From Azolla pinnata (taxonomy: Eukaryota; Streptophyta; Polypodiopsida; Salviniales; Salviniaceae), in contig JBBBWG010030276.1 of NCBI GenBank assembly GCA_037176905.1, positions 1-49,534 on the forward strand: 49,534 nucleotides of DNA, read 5' to 3'. Position 1 is the stretch's first letter; each line of letters begins with the position of its first letter. The translations under genes and the position numbers were made by a program. Shown piece by piece: positions 1 to 9,729 of the stretch. Below the pieces are notes generated by a model. That model searched no databases. It saw only the letters and a program-made list of their open reading frames with translations, and was not told the DNA's origin.

Positions 1-1366
1 ATGATGAATTTGACTCTGTAAGTCTGCCCTTCATGTCATTGTATATTAGCATTAAGAGCAAGAATATATACTATGGGCAATATATTAAGCAGCAGGTGGC
101 CGAACACTCACCGTCGAAGGTTGCCGTGGTTGCAGATTCTGATGATAATATTGCTGAGGCTGATGATAGCGATGGAGATGATCCTGATGAAGATAAAGAT
201 GACGTGCCCTTGTTAATGTCACAAGTATACCAGCAAGGATAGGATTAATGTGAGCAGGGCAGTTAATGTTGGAGGAGTTATACTCACCCGCAAGCACAGC
301 ACTAGCATTGATCCAATCCTCTGAGAACTCATCAGGATTGTACATGAGTAGATCATCAGAATGGTGCTGGTTGTTGTGGAAGAGCAGGTCCGCTTGCACT
401 TGCAGCATCTCATTGAACTCCTGCGGCATCAGTAGCTGGCCGTGCTCATCATCTTGCTGCGGGGAGGCAGCAGCTCCCACAATATCCCCTGCAGCTTCAT
501 CACTCGCGCTGCCGATATATTGATCTGCAACGGTTGTTGTTACAGTGGTTAATGTAGAATCAATGCTATGATTAAAGCTGTCGTAATTGGAACACGCAGT
601 CCGCGTGGTCGAATTACCGTGCATAAGCGAGTCAGAAGTATGTTTAAGTACCTGTGTTCGCAGGCAGCTTCTCGAGGTCAGCTTCGATCGCCTCTGCCAG
701 CTCCTCCAGAGTCACGTCATAATCTGCATCAGCGCAGCTGCTGCTGATGCTGCTGAAAGCGGCTGAAAGCTGGAGGAAGTCTCGGTAATGGAGGATCTTC
801 TTGGGGCTGAATTCTTTGCCGGCTCCGTTGCAGGAAATGGAGCGGCAGCAGAAGCGCGGCTGATCGAAGCTCGACGCCCGGCTTCCCTCTGTTCGGTACC
901 TGTTATTGAAGTACCGGAACTTCACCGAATCGTTCGTCTTGCACCATCCGCACATCGGCTTCAGACCTCGATAGTACGCCTCCTCTTCGCAAATGGGCTG
1001 CTCCTCTTTCTTCTGCTTCTTCTCCTTGATCCTCCTCTCCTTCTTCTGCTTCTTCGCATCCTTCTCATCCTTCTTCGCTTCTAGTTCTTCCTCCCCATCC
1101 TCCTCCTTCTCGGCCTCCACAACAGCGGCCATCTTCTTCTTCTTCTGCGCCGCCTTCTCCTTCTTGGCTCTGTTCTTCTCCATCCGCAGCTTCCTATTCA
1201 TCCTCCACACCTCTGCTGCGGCATCTCCTCTTCTTCCTCCTTCGAATTCATCAGCTCCGACTTCCGTGTAGATGAAAGGAGTAGGTATATCAGAATCAGA
1301 AGGTAAAATGGCCCGCTTCCTCTTACCACAGAATTCAGCAGCAGATCCTGCCTCTGCAGCCGCCAT
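1..1366 (-). CDS. Atypical Dof-like zinc-finger protein with basic coiled coil (3' end off the left edge)
   Basis: Seen: the start ATG is at 1366-1364 and exon 1 is 652-1366. Phase-1 junctions lead to exon 2 (288-524), exon 3 (112-183) and a fourth exon cut by the window edge, starting at 15 or 23. Residues 55-122 are highly charged (Lys/Glu-rich) and likely helical. Residues 136-190 hold a Cys cluster: C139-x2-C142, then KFRYFNN (149-155), QPRF (169-172), C173/C174 and C179. The KF-YFNN...QPRF-C order resembles a Dof DNA-binding domain, but there are 30 residues instead of 21 between the Cys pairs, the last pair is spaced differently, and the usual RYW and Gly-rich end is missing. Exons 2 and 3 encode acidic, Gln/Asn/Ser-rich sequence as in activation regions. 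Inference: a divergent plant transcription factor or other zinc-binding nuclear protein. The family assignment is tentative; the gene itself is well supported by the consistent splice phases. Confidence 0.6.
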
Positions 1367-1374
1367 TCTCTCTC

Positions 1375-1435
1375 GCTCGCTCGCTCGCTCGCTCTCAGCG
1401 AATTCTGCAGCTGCCTCTTCTTCTTCTTCTTCTTC

Positions 1436-1474
<39 letters not shown>

Positions 1475-1520
1475 CTCTCTCTCTTCGTCGTCGTCGCTTC
1501 TTTCTTTTTTACTATTTCCA
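1375..1520. repeat. CGCT, TTC and CT microsatellites in the 5' leader of the Dof-like gene
   Basis: Directly upstream of the start codon at 1366 lie a short CGCT run (about 1375-1394), a TTC run (about 1417-1440) and a CT run (about 1441-1470). On the gene's own strand these read as GA and GAA tracts. CT/GA tracts are common in plant 5' untranslated regions. The overlapping reading frames here are low-complexity artefacts. Confidence 0.85.
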
Positions 1521-2010
1521 CCTTATAAGCCAGTGAATCTTTTCATTCCCCAGCGGCATCGGTGCCGTTCGCTCAGATTCCGATCGAGCGGCTCCAATTG
1601 ATTCGCAGGATCCGGCGGCTCCCATTGGCCCCAGAGAGGATCGGACGGCTCTCCACTTTCCGTGATTTTGTGTATTTTCTGTCTTGTTTTTGCTCGCGTT
1701 GGGGTCCCGCGCTCTCCGATCGGACGGCGCTCATTTCCTGTTGTAATTCGATCGGACGGCCTTCCCTTTTTCTTTTTCCGCATCTCGTCTTTTCGACCGC
1801 CGTTGATTGGAGCTCCGATCGCACGGCTCTCAATCAAAGGTCATTGCCTTCTTCTTCTTCTTCTTCTTCTTCTTCTTCTTCTTCTTCTTTTTATTGTCAT
1901 TTCCTGTTCATCGAGAGATCATATAATGTGTTGTTTTCTGCCGAATCGCTCGAATGATGGCCGGGCATGGCAGAAACATTATGCTTCACTTCATAGTTCA
2001 GAAATGGACA
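1521..2010. other. Gene-free upstream region with GATCGGACGG-type motifs and a TTC tract
   Basis: I see no coding gene. The motif GATCGGACGG or GATCGCACGG recurs several times between about 1580 and 1830, giving short repetitive frames on both strands. A TTC tract occupies about 1850-1890. It probably holds the promoter of the gene starting at 1366. Confidence 0.5.
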
Positions 2011-2028
2011 CACATCATCTATCTCTAA

Positions 2029-2084
2029 ATATATAGATAGATAGATAGATGGATGGATAGATGGATGGATAGATATAGATAGAG

Positions 2085-2128
<44 letters not shown>
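2029..2128. repeat. GATA tetranucleotide microsatellite
   Basis: An almost continuous run of GATA/GATG units, interrupted once by AGAGAGATA. It produces a spurious minus-strand frame of Tyr-Leu-Ser-Ile repeats. Confidence 0.95.
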
Positions 2129-2439
2129 CTGAAGGAGGTTCATAACCCAGATCAAATTTCCATTCCAGACTGACTGGAATGGTATAGATATGGGAAAGAT
2201 GAATTGGATGGCTACCACATCAGTATAGATTTCCCATTCCAGAATGTTCATACTCCTAGTAGGCTAGCAATTAGCACCACACTAGCAAAATAGACCAACC
2301 AACATACCTTCATCCAAAGGATACATACAGCTCATATACGTAAGTTACAATTAAAGAAGAAAGATAGAATCAGTAAATGTGTAGCACAAACTGCCCATGA
2401 GAGTTCCCCACATGACCCCTCTTTTCTAGCTCTCTATCA

Positions 2440-4260
2440 TATCACAGAAATATCAGAGCGTTTTTCCAAATTGCGGAGTCCAGCGAATTCCCTTCTGAAT
2501 CAGTCATATCACATTGCCATACATAGATCAAGTGAACATTGGTGGTTGCCCTTAACTTGCAACGGTGTAAGCAGGTGTAAGCACATAAATCTTTGCTGTG
2601 TTGAGGGCCAGGACGAAATTTTCCAAATTGCTCCTTCAGCGAGCTTCGCATCCCACCCATAATATACAAGTGATCTTCAAGGCTTTAGCACGCAAACCCA
2701 AAGCGAGAGAATCAATCGTTGAACGTGTCTTCACTTGATACAATGCCTATATGAGAGACCACGGATCCATGTCTGCAGGAAAGAAAACAGACTAATTACG
2801 TATGAACGAATTAAGAAAAAACTAAACAGTGCTCACTAAATCATTATGCTCGGCATTCATGCTATAAAGAATGGAGAAACTAGCCATGTTCAAATTGAAA
2901 CAATATTAGCACAGTAGCAGACTTTTGATCTATCAGCATCTTGCTCGAATCTGACCACAATTCGTGAATGAGACTATCAAATCTCCCAAAACAATACCTG
3001 GAATAGATGGCAACAGTTTGGTTTGGGTTTTAAAACAGTATTAATGCTGGCCTCCAGTCCTTTTTAAGAATTGTAGTGATGTTAGTGATATATATATTGC
3101 ACTAATCCAAAGCCCTATACATGAAAATAACACAGACCATGCTTGAGCCATCTATATGGATGGTTACCACATGGATGTTGGTTTTGGTCCATGTTACATA
3201 TTGAAGTCGTCTCGGTTATTACAAGTCCACTGGAACGAAGCCTCACATTTAATGATCCCAAGAAAGGCCTACCCATGAAAAAACGACTAACATTAGCACT
3301 GACCATGTATGAGCCATACATTTGAATGATTATCACATGGAAAGTTAAAAACGTATTACCGAAATTTCTCACCATCCACCACATATGGTATTTTATCCAA
3401 ATATTATCCAAATTCGAGCATGAATCCACATATATTATCGCAATGAACACAGTATTCTGCGTAGAAACAATGAAAAGATGTGTTAGTATGCACGAGAGAG
3501 AATTTTCAGACAAGAATTTGAGAGATGACATTATTGGAAGCGTTTTACAGAATCTTTCCAGTATCTGAGGCACTTCAAGTTTTGAAGTGGAATCCAAGAA
3601 CATTATCCAGCGTGTTCTCACAAACGAAAGAAATTTTCTTCATACAAGTTCGTAGGAGAAACCATTATTTCCAGTGCCTTTAAACAAAATCTTAACAGAA
3701 TTTGATATGCTTGAAGTTTTCACACATAATTAGCACAGGGTTGTAGCCAACGATCACACACAAATCCTTGCTATATCTTATCATCTGATCAAATACAGGG
3801 AACAAAACTGGTGGCAATGTATACCATCTGTTTGAGTTAGGATTGAAAGCTTTGAATGGCCCTCTATTCAGTTTCTCTGACAACACACGAAGCCATGCCT
3901 CTGCAGCTCGTAAGTAGAATTTGGAGTAGAGTAGAGTAGCTTAGATTAGATTAAACACGTATCAGATTCACATGCATCCTTTTTCTTTCTCCCTCTCTGC
4001 TAAAACTTTGCCGTATGCCTATGATCGGAAGTTAAGAACTCCTTGGCTTCCACATAAAATCTTTCCATGACTTGCAGACAAACCGAAACTTGGTCTGCAT
4101 TGTCCTATCCACTATGGCGAGTGGGCAATGGTGAGCCACATTGTTAGGCAAGGCAGGAATCAAAGACTCATTCTTCCAGCAGTAAGTACTGCGTGTGAGC
4201 CTTGGAAGCTTCCGATACCATGGCAAAGGGTAAAAGAAGCAACGGGAAAGCAACGAAAAC
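2440..4260 (-). pseudogene. F-box/kelch gene, copy A (probably decayed)
   Basis: Seen on the minus strand: an F-box-like segment (about 4040-4180; SLIPALPNNVAHHCPLA ... FVCKSW), a following exon (about 3740-3895) with AWLRVLSEKLNRGPFKAFN then NRWYTLPPV, and a distal segment (about 2480-2690) containing LEDHLYIMGGMRSS. The order F-box, 'WLYVL...FNP...W..LPP', then 'LYVMGG' is that of plant F-box/kelch proteins, substrate receptors of SCF ubiquitin ligases. Against an intact gene: the frame before LEDHLYIMGG is closed by a TAA where copy B has GAA (about 2691), the F-box exon runs into a stop after KPRSS while copy B stays open, and I found few intervening kelch repeats. Copy B at 5.2-8.0 kb is homologous along its length, including the 3' flank. 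Most likely a pseudogene. A multi-intron gene with unrecognised exons cannot be excluded. Confidence 0.55.
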
Positions 4261-6419
4261 GAATTGGTTTTGTTTGGCTCATACCTGGTGAGCCGTTCAT
4301 GTCGAGGAAGAAGGCGGGCGATGAAATGGAGAGAGTTGCCTGCAGTTCAACCTGAAGCCATTTCGGATTTGAATGCGTAATGGCAATGAAGAGCTACCAG
4401 AATCTGAAGCGCACGAGTCGATTCGGTTTGATTTCACAGACCGGATTGCCAACAAACAGAAAGCCCCGAAGATGATCTATATCCAAGACATGTCGATCTA
4501 TCACAAGGGCTTTTTCCTGAGATCTGGTTACGAAGAGCACGATTCGAAATTCGGATCGGATTCGCAGCAGAAAGCTCAAAGTTGAAGCGAAACAGTAATC
4601 TTTACAAACTCTTGGCGTTTGAACTGTGATTAGAAGTAGGGAAAAATACCAGAATACCCATTTACTTACTCGACATTCATTCCCCACATTGTCAACAGAT
4701 CATTCTATGTCCCAATCCTAATTCAAAACTCTTCAGTGTTGCTTCGTAAAGCTTCACTTTGAAGATGAAAGAACCCTACCTTATTGACTTCCACAAGAGT
4801 TGCAAACAAACCCCAAAGGGTTCTTAGTGCAGTGTAGAAGTTGGCAACATATCATCTTCTAGATTAGAATTACGTTGCATCAACAAAATTCCCCATTGCA
4901 GACTAGAACAGATATCGGAAAGATGCATACCTGTACATTTTGCATAAAATGTAGGCTAGCATGCACACCAGAGAAGATCAAACATAGTGGTTTTCAGCAG
5001 AAGATATGACTTATATATATATACAACAATACAATTCATATATGTACATGGTAGTTACAAAGAAGAAGTTAGATTCAGTAATTGGTAGCCTAAAACTTAA
5101 TACTGCCCACATTGAGAGTTGGACATAAACCCTCTTTTCTAGCTCTATACCAATCATAGAAATGTCAGAGACTCATTTATTTAATTGCCGAGGCAAGTAC
5201 ATTTCCTTCTGAATCATGACCCATTATCAGCTATAATGAAATTTTGATTGCCCTTGCAGTGGTGGCAACACACCAATTTCTGTTGTGTTGAGAGCCTAGA
5301 TGAAATTCCTGTTGCTGCTTGCGATTTGCATCTTGCCCATAATATACAACTGATGTTCAAGGTTTTCACGCGTAAACCTGAAACGACATAATTGATCATT
5401 GAATATGTCTTTACCTACATGAGATGACTGTCCTGCGTCATCTCACACCATCCACTTGCTTTGCGGCATTCGGACCACATTCCTGTCACAAGAAAAGAGA
5501 CGACACACGCTAGCACTAAATATATATGAATGATTTGAGAAAACAAAGCAGTGCTTATTAAAACATCATGCTTGACATTCTAAAAAGAATGGAGAAAGTA
5601 GTCATTTACGAAGTCCTTAAAAACAGAAAGTAGCAATCAATTAGCTTCCAATACATTGCTTGAAGCTAACGACATTTCATAAAGAGACTCCAGAAATTTA
5701 TTCTAGGTACTTTTCAGCCTAGCAGCATGCCAATTCCTCATGTATTCTCCAACACAATGACTACGAACTTGCCATTCAAAGCATGACCACATAAATCTCA
5801 TATGTCATGAATTTAACGACTTGTTGAAGCCCTCCACTGATTTGAGAAAGCGATCCCTTCCTTGACCTCCAGACACATAGATTGAGTGACCAATGACGGC
5901 AGACACAAACAAACTACATGGAGTTCCTGGCCATAAATTTCTACATGCCACTCATTCTGTTTGGGTTTTAATAGTGTTGGCCTTAGTTTTGGTCATTTTT
6001 CAAGAACTGAATCGATCTTTGTTGTTATATTTACTACACTGATCCGATAGAACAATACCTGAAAATTCATGAGCCCAACAAAGCGCTATGATTGAAAGCA
6101 GCATAGACTATGCACACAACATATATGTGAATGATTATCGGACGAATGTTGGCTTTGGTACATTTCAAGGATTGATGTGACCATAGCTATTATAGTAATT
6201 TAATGCAGCAGAACAAAGCCTCACAACTCATGGTCCCCAGGAACGGCTTATGGATAAAGAAGTACAGGCCATGATACATGAGCCATACATATATTAAAAG
6301 ATTATCACATAGAAAGTTGGAAATGGCTTAACAATATTGCTTAACATCCACCCTCGTATGGTAAGAAATTCGAGCATAAATCCAAATATATGATCTCAAT
6401 GAGCATAGAATTTTTGCAT

Positions 6420-6760
6420 ACATACAAGGATAGGACATTATCCTGAGTGTTGGTATCAAGGAGAGAAATAATTTTCGGACAAGAACTTTGGAGATGATAC
6501 TACACATTGCAATTCATTTGCAACAACTTCCCAGCTTTTGAGATTATCCTGAGTGTTAGTATCAAAGGGCGAGAAATTTCACAAGAGCACTTCAGAGATG
6601 GCACAACGTTTTGCTACAACTTCCCAGCTTCTGAGATATTCAAGAGTTTTAGTATCAACTAGAGAGAATTTCCAGACAAGCACATCGGTGATGGCACTAT
6701 ATATTGCAATTGTTTTGCAACAATTTCCCAGCTTCTGAGATACTTGAAGATTTCAAATGG
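6420..6760. repeat. Degenerate direct repeat of about 90-110 bp inside F-box copy B
   Basis: The phrase 'gtgtt(a/g)gtatcaa ... gagagaa ... ttcccagcttctgagat' recurs about three times between 6440 and 6745, with divergence between copies. It lies in a probable intron or decayed region between the distal and middle segments of copy B. Confidence 0.6.
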
Positions 6761-7528
6761 AATTGAAGGACAGGAAATTATCCAAAGTGTTTGCATCAAT
6801 GAACGAATCTTTTCATACAAATTCTTAAGAGAAAGCATATCCTAAGTGTTTTGGAAAGTCATTCTGGAGTCTAATACGCTCGAAGATTTTTACTGGAATC
6901 AAGTTACATTATCTTGGGTATTTGCATTTCAATGGAAGGGCAAACATTTTTTCATGTAAGCAGTTACGAGAAGACATTATCTAAAGTGTTAATAGCTAGC
7001 TTTTGAGACAACTGACGATCATTTTAGGCAGTGTAAACTTTTGCATCAATAAGGCATTTGCCAAAACTGAATAAAGCCAAACGTAAGGCAGAAAAACCTC
7101 TGCATCACGATATAGAAACCGTCCTCATCAAAAAAAATTGGATGAAATCAAGCCAAAAAGCAAACAAACTTGCCGTATCAAATCTTTTATGCATACCAGC
7201 CATAGGAACAAGCTTACCACACAAACAAATCCTTGCCGTTCCCATCTTGTGAGCATTCACAAGAAACGAAGTTGGCGGCGATGCATGCCATACGTCTGAA
7301 TTAGGGTTGAAGGCTTTGAACGGCTCTATAGTCGGTTTCTCTGACAAACACAAAGGGCCACGCCTTTGCAGTCCCTGACTAAACTTTAGATTAGATTAAC
7401 CATGCACGAGATTCACATAATACAGTATTCTATGCATTGTTCTTTTCCCATACTTCGATACATATACCTGCGAACGGAGGTTGTGTGGAAACCTTTCGCT
7501 TCCGCATACAGCTTCCAATGACTTGCGG

Positions 7529-7960
7529 CAAAACAAACCAAAAACTTGGCCAGCGGTTGATTCTATCCACTTTGGCAAGGCAACGCTGAGGCTACATCGT
7601 TGGAGCAAGGCGGGGGGCGGGAATCCAAAGATCCATTCTTCCAGCACAAACGGTGCAGCCATGAAGCTCAGACAAAACAAACCGAAAACTTGGCCAGCGG
7701 TTGATTCTATCCACTTTGGCAAGGCAACGCTGAGGCTACATCGTTGGAACAAGGCGGGGGGCGGGAATCCAAAGATCCATTCTTCCAGCACAAACGATGC
7801 AGCCATGCAGCTCAGACAAAACAAACCGAAAACTTGGCCAGCGGTTGATTCTATCCACTTTGGCAAGGCAACGCTGAGGCTACATCGTTGGAGCAAGGCG
7901 GGGGCCGGGAATCCAAAGATCCATTCTTCCAGCACAAACGGTGCAGCCATGGAGCTCAGA
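7529..7960. repeat. Three in-frame tandem copies of a 144-bp F-box-coding unit
   Basis: The marker ACTTGGCCAGCGGTTGA occurs at 7544, 7688 and 7832, exactly 144 bp (48 codons) apart, and the copies are nearly identical. The minus-strand frame stays open across all three (open frame 7396-7980). Each unit encodes the F-box-like stretch from MAAxFVLEEWIFGF to VFGLFC. High identity means recent duplication. Confidence 0.95.
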
Positions 7961-8160
7961 AATCGTTTCAAAATAACCACGGGAAGAAGAGGAAGAGAAG
8001 AAGAAGCACAAGCAACCCGGCATACAACCGTTTTCTGTTTGGTTTCGTACCTGGAGAGCGATGCGCGTGTCGAGAAGGAGGCAGGCGAGGAGGAAAATGG
8101 AGACGAGAGAGCTCGCTACAAAGCCATGGCTATGGCGAAACCGAGATTCGAACTTGGGTT

Positions 8161-8716
8161 CATCGGAGTTCTCCCGCTCTCGCTTTGGATGAAAGTTCTT
8201 GTTTGAAATTTGCGACCCAAGATCTTTCTTGGCAAATGAGTTGCAGATCAAATGATCTGATGCGCGGATCGATCGGAGATGTTCTGCTTGTAGATGCAAG
8301 AAACAGGTGGAAAATCCATGTGGAAATTGGGATTATGCGCAGCAGATTAGCTTCGCTCCGATCGATCGAATCGAGCTGGATTCCGTTAGATCAGTCTAGA
8401 ATCATGTCGAATTGCATCGGAGTTCAGATCAGTCTAGAATCATGTCGAATTGCATCGGAGTTCTCCCGCTCTCGCTTTGGATGAAAGTTCTTGTTTGAAA
8501 TTTGCGACCCAAGATCTTTCTTGGCAAATGAGTTGCAGATCAAATGATCTGATGCGCGGATCGATCGGAGATGTTCTGCTTGTAGATGCAAGAAACAGGT
8601 GGAAAATCCATGTGGAAATTGGGATTATGCGCAGCAGATTAGCTTCGCTCCGATCGATCGAATCGAGCTGGATTCCGTTAGATCAGTCTAGAATCATGTC
8701 GAATTGCATCGGAGCA
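8161..8716. repeat. 292-bp tandem duplication upstream of F-box copy B
   Basis: The sequence starting CATCGGAGTTCTCCCG at 8161 restarts at 8453 and runs to about 8716, so the period is 292 bp. A shorter motif (GATCAGTCTAGAATCATG...) is additionally repeated at about 8390 and 8428. The second copy is virtually identical, so the event is recent. No gene is recognised in it; it would be upstream or leader sequence of copy B. Confidence 0.92.
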
Positions 8717-9300
8717 GAAACTGAACAAAATCAATCCTCGGCTTTTGATAGAGGGTGCAACGATGGGTTGCAACGGCAGATTTCGGCCTGATTCGCTCAT
8801 CCAATCGAGCTCAGGTTGCCCAAACAATGCGGCGTTTGATGCAATTGGGACTGTTTGGGGCACCCGACTATTTATTTACTCTCCAGACTTTAGATTTGTG
8901 ATCCTTAGATGTTATAAGGAGGGGGAGACAGAGACCAGATACAGAGACAGAGATGCAGAAGAAAAAACACATTAGGAGGCTTGTTGACGCTCGAAACGCT
9001 TATTGGATTGATCGATTGTCATACCGTGCTTCAGATCTTCTTCGATGAAATGTAAAAGGAAAATCTTGATCGCATACACTGATAGTTTACCCAAGAAGTT
9101 ACCTGTCAAAAATCGTCATAATGTTTTCCAGAATAATATCACTAGATGCATAAGAAACATTTCTCAAAGAGAACCCACGAGTTATATCGAGATTCAACGG
9201 AATTCCAAATGTACTTAATATCAAAATAGCACTTCGATCTTTTCCACCGAAGAATTCAATAGTAAAGATATATATGTGTGTGTGTGTGTGCGCTAATCCA
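8717..9300. other. Gene-free spacer
   Basis: No conserved reading frame is recognisable. It contains a short GA-rich stretch (about 8921-8965) and, at 9271-9290, a GT run. It separates the F-box relics from the 3' end of the GDSL gene. Confidence 0.4.
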
Positions 9301-9330
9301 ATCCATATATACTGTTGACCATCATCAGGG

Positions 9331-9485
9331 TCCACCATCACCATCATCACCATCACCATCATCACCACCATCACCACCATCACCATGACTACCACCATCA
9401 CCACCATCACCATCACCATGACTACCACCATCACCACCATCACCATCACCATGACTACCACCATCATCACCATCACCATCATCAA
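9331..9485. repeat. CAT/CAC trinucleotide microsatellite
   Basis: A run of CAT, CAC and ACC triplets with three interspersed GACTACCAC blocks. It gives a spurious poly-His frame on the plus strand and a Met/Val frame on the minus strand; neither has any other gene-like property. Confidence 0.95.
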
Positions 9486-9729
9486 TGTGGTGCACCAAGG
9501 AAATGATCTAAGACATGGAGGAGGAGCATGATGACAACTGATTGATCATCTGTCATCCTCCTGCTCCTCCTGATCCTGCAAGCTGCTGGCTAAGCAGAGG
9601 CGTATAGTACGTAAGGCTCTCTCTCGAGCGGGAATTAGGGTTGCTAAGAGAAACCCTAAACAAACCCCGACAAGGAAAAAAAAAACCCTAAAGAAACCCA
9701 CACAAGAAAAAAACCCTAGAAAGAACAAC

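Larger units (their letters stand above)
5190..7990 (-). pseudogene. F-box/kelch gene, copy B, with triplicated F-box segment (probably decayed)
   Basis: Seen on the minus strand: three tandem copies of an F-box-like segment (7529-7960; EEWIFGFPPPALLQRCSL ... VFGLFC), the last passing into CRKSLEAVCGSE; then an exon (about 7197-7362) with LSEKPTIEPFKAFNPNSD, W..SPP and CLCGKLVPMAG before a GTATGC donor; and a distal segment (about 5325-5375) with LEHQLYIMGKM. These match copy A at 2.4-4.3 kb piece by piece. In the middle exon the open frame contains LSEKPTIEPF, but the preceding AWPFVF lies in a different frame, implying a one-base insertion relative to copy A (TTTGTCAG against TTGTCAG, near 7345). 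Together with the triplicated F-box this suggests a non-functional or re-modelled copy. The family (SCF-type F-box/kelch) is fairly sure; expression is unknown. Confidence 0.55.

Noticed and set aside
1662..2036. Plus-strand frame of 124 residues with a Leu run resembling a membrane segment
   Set aside because: The Leu run is the TTC/CTT tract and the rest overlaps the GATCGGACGG-motif spacer.
3115..3621. Minus-strand frame of 168 residues between F-box copy A segments
   Set aside because: AT-rich, no kelch or other motif, and the equivalent region of copy B is not open; probably intron or decayed sequence.
9315..9506. Plus-strand poly-His frame
   Set aside because: A pure trinucleotide microsatellite translation.
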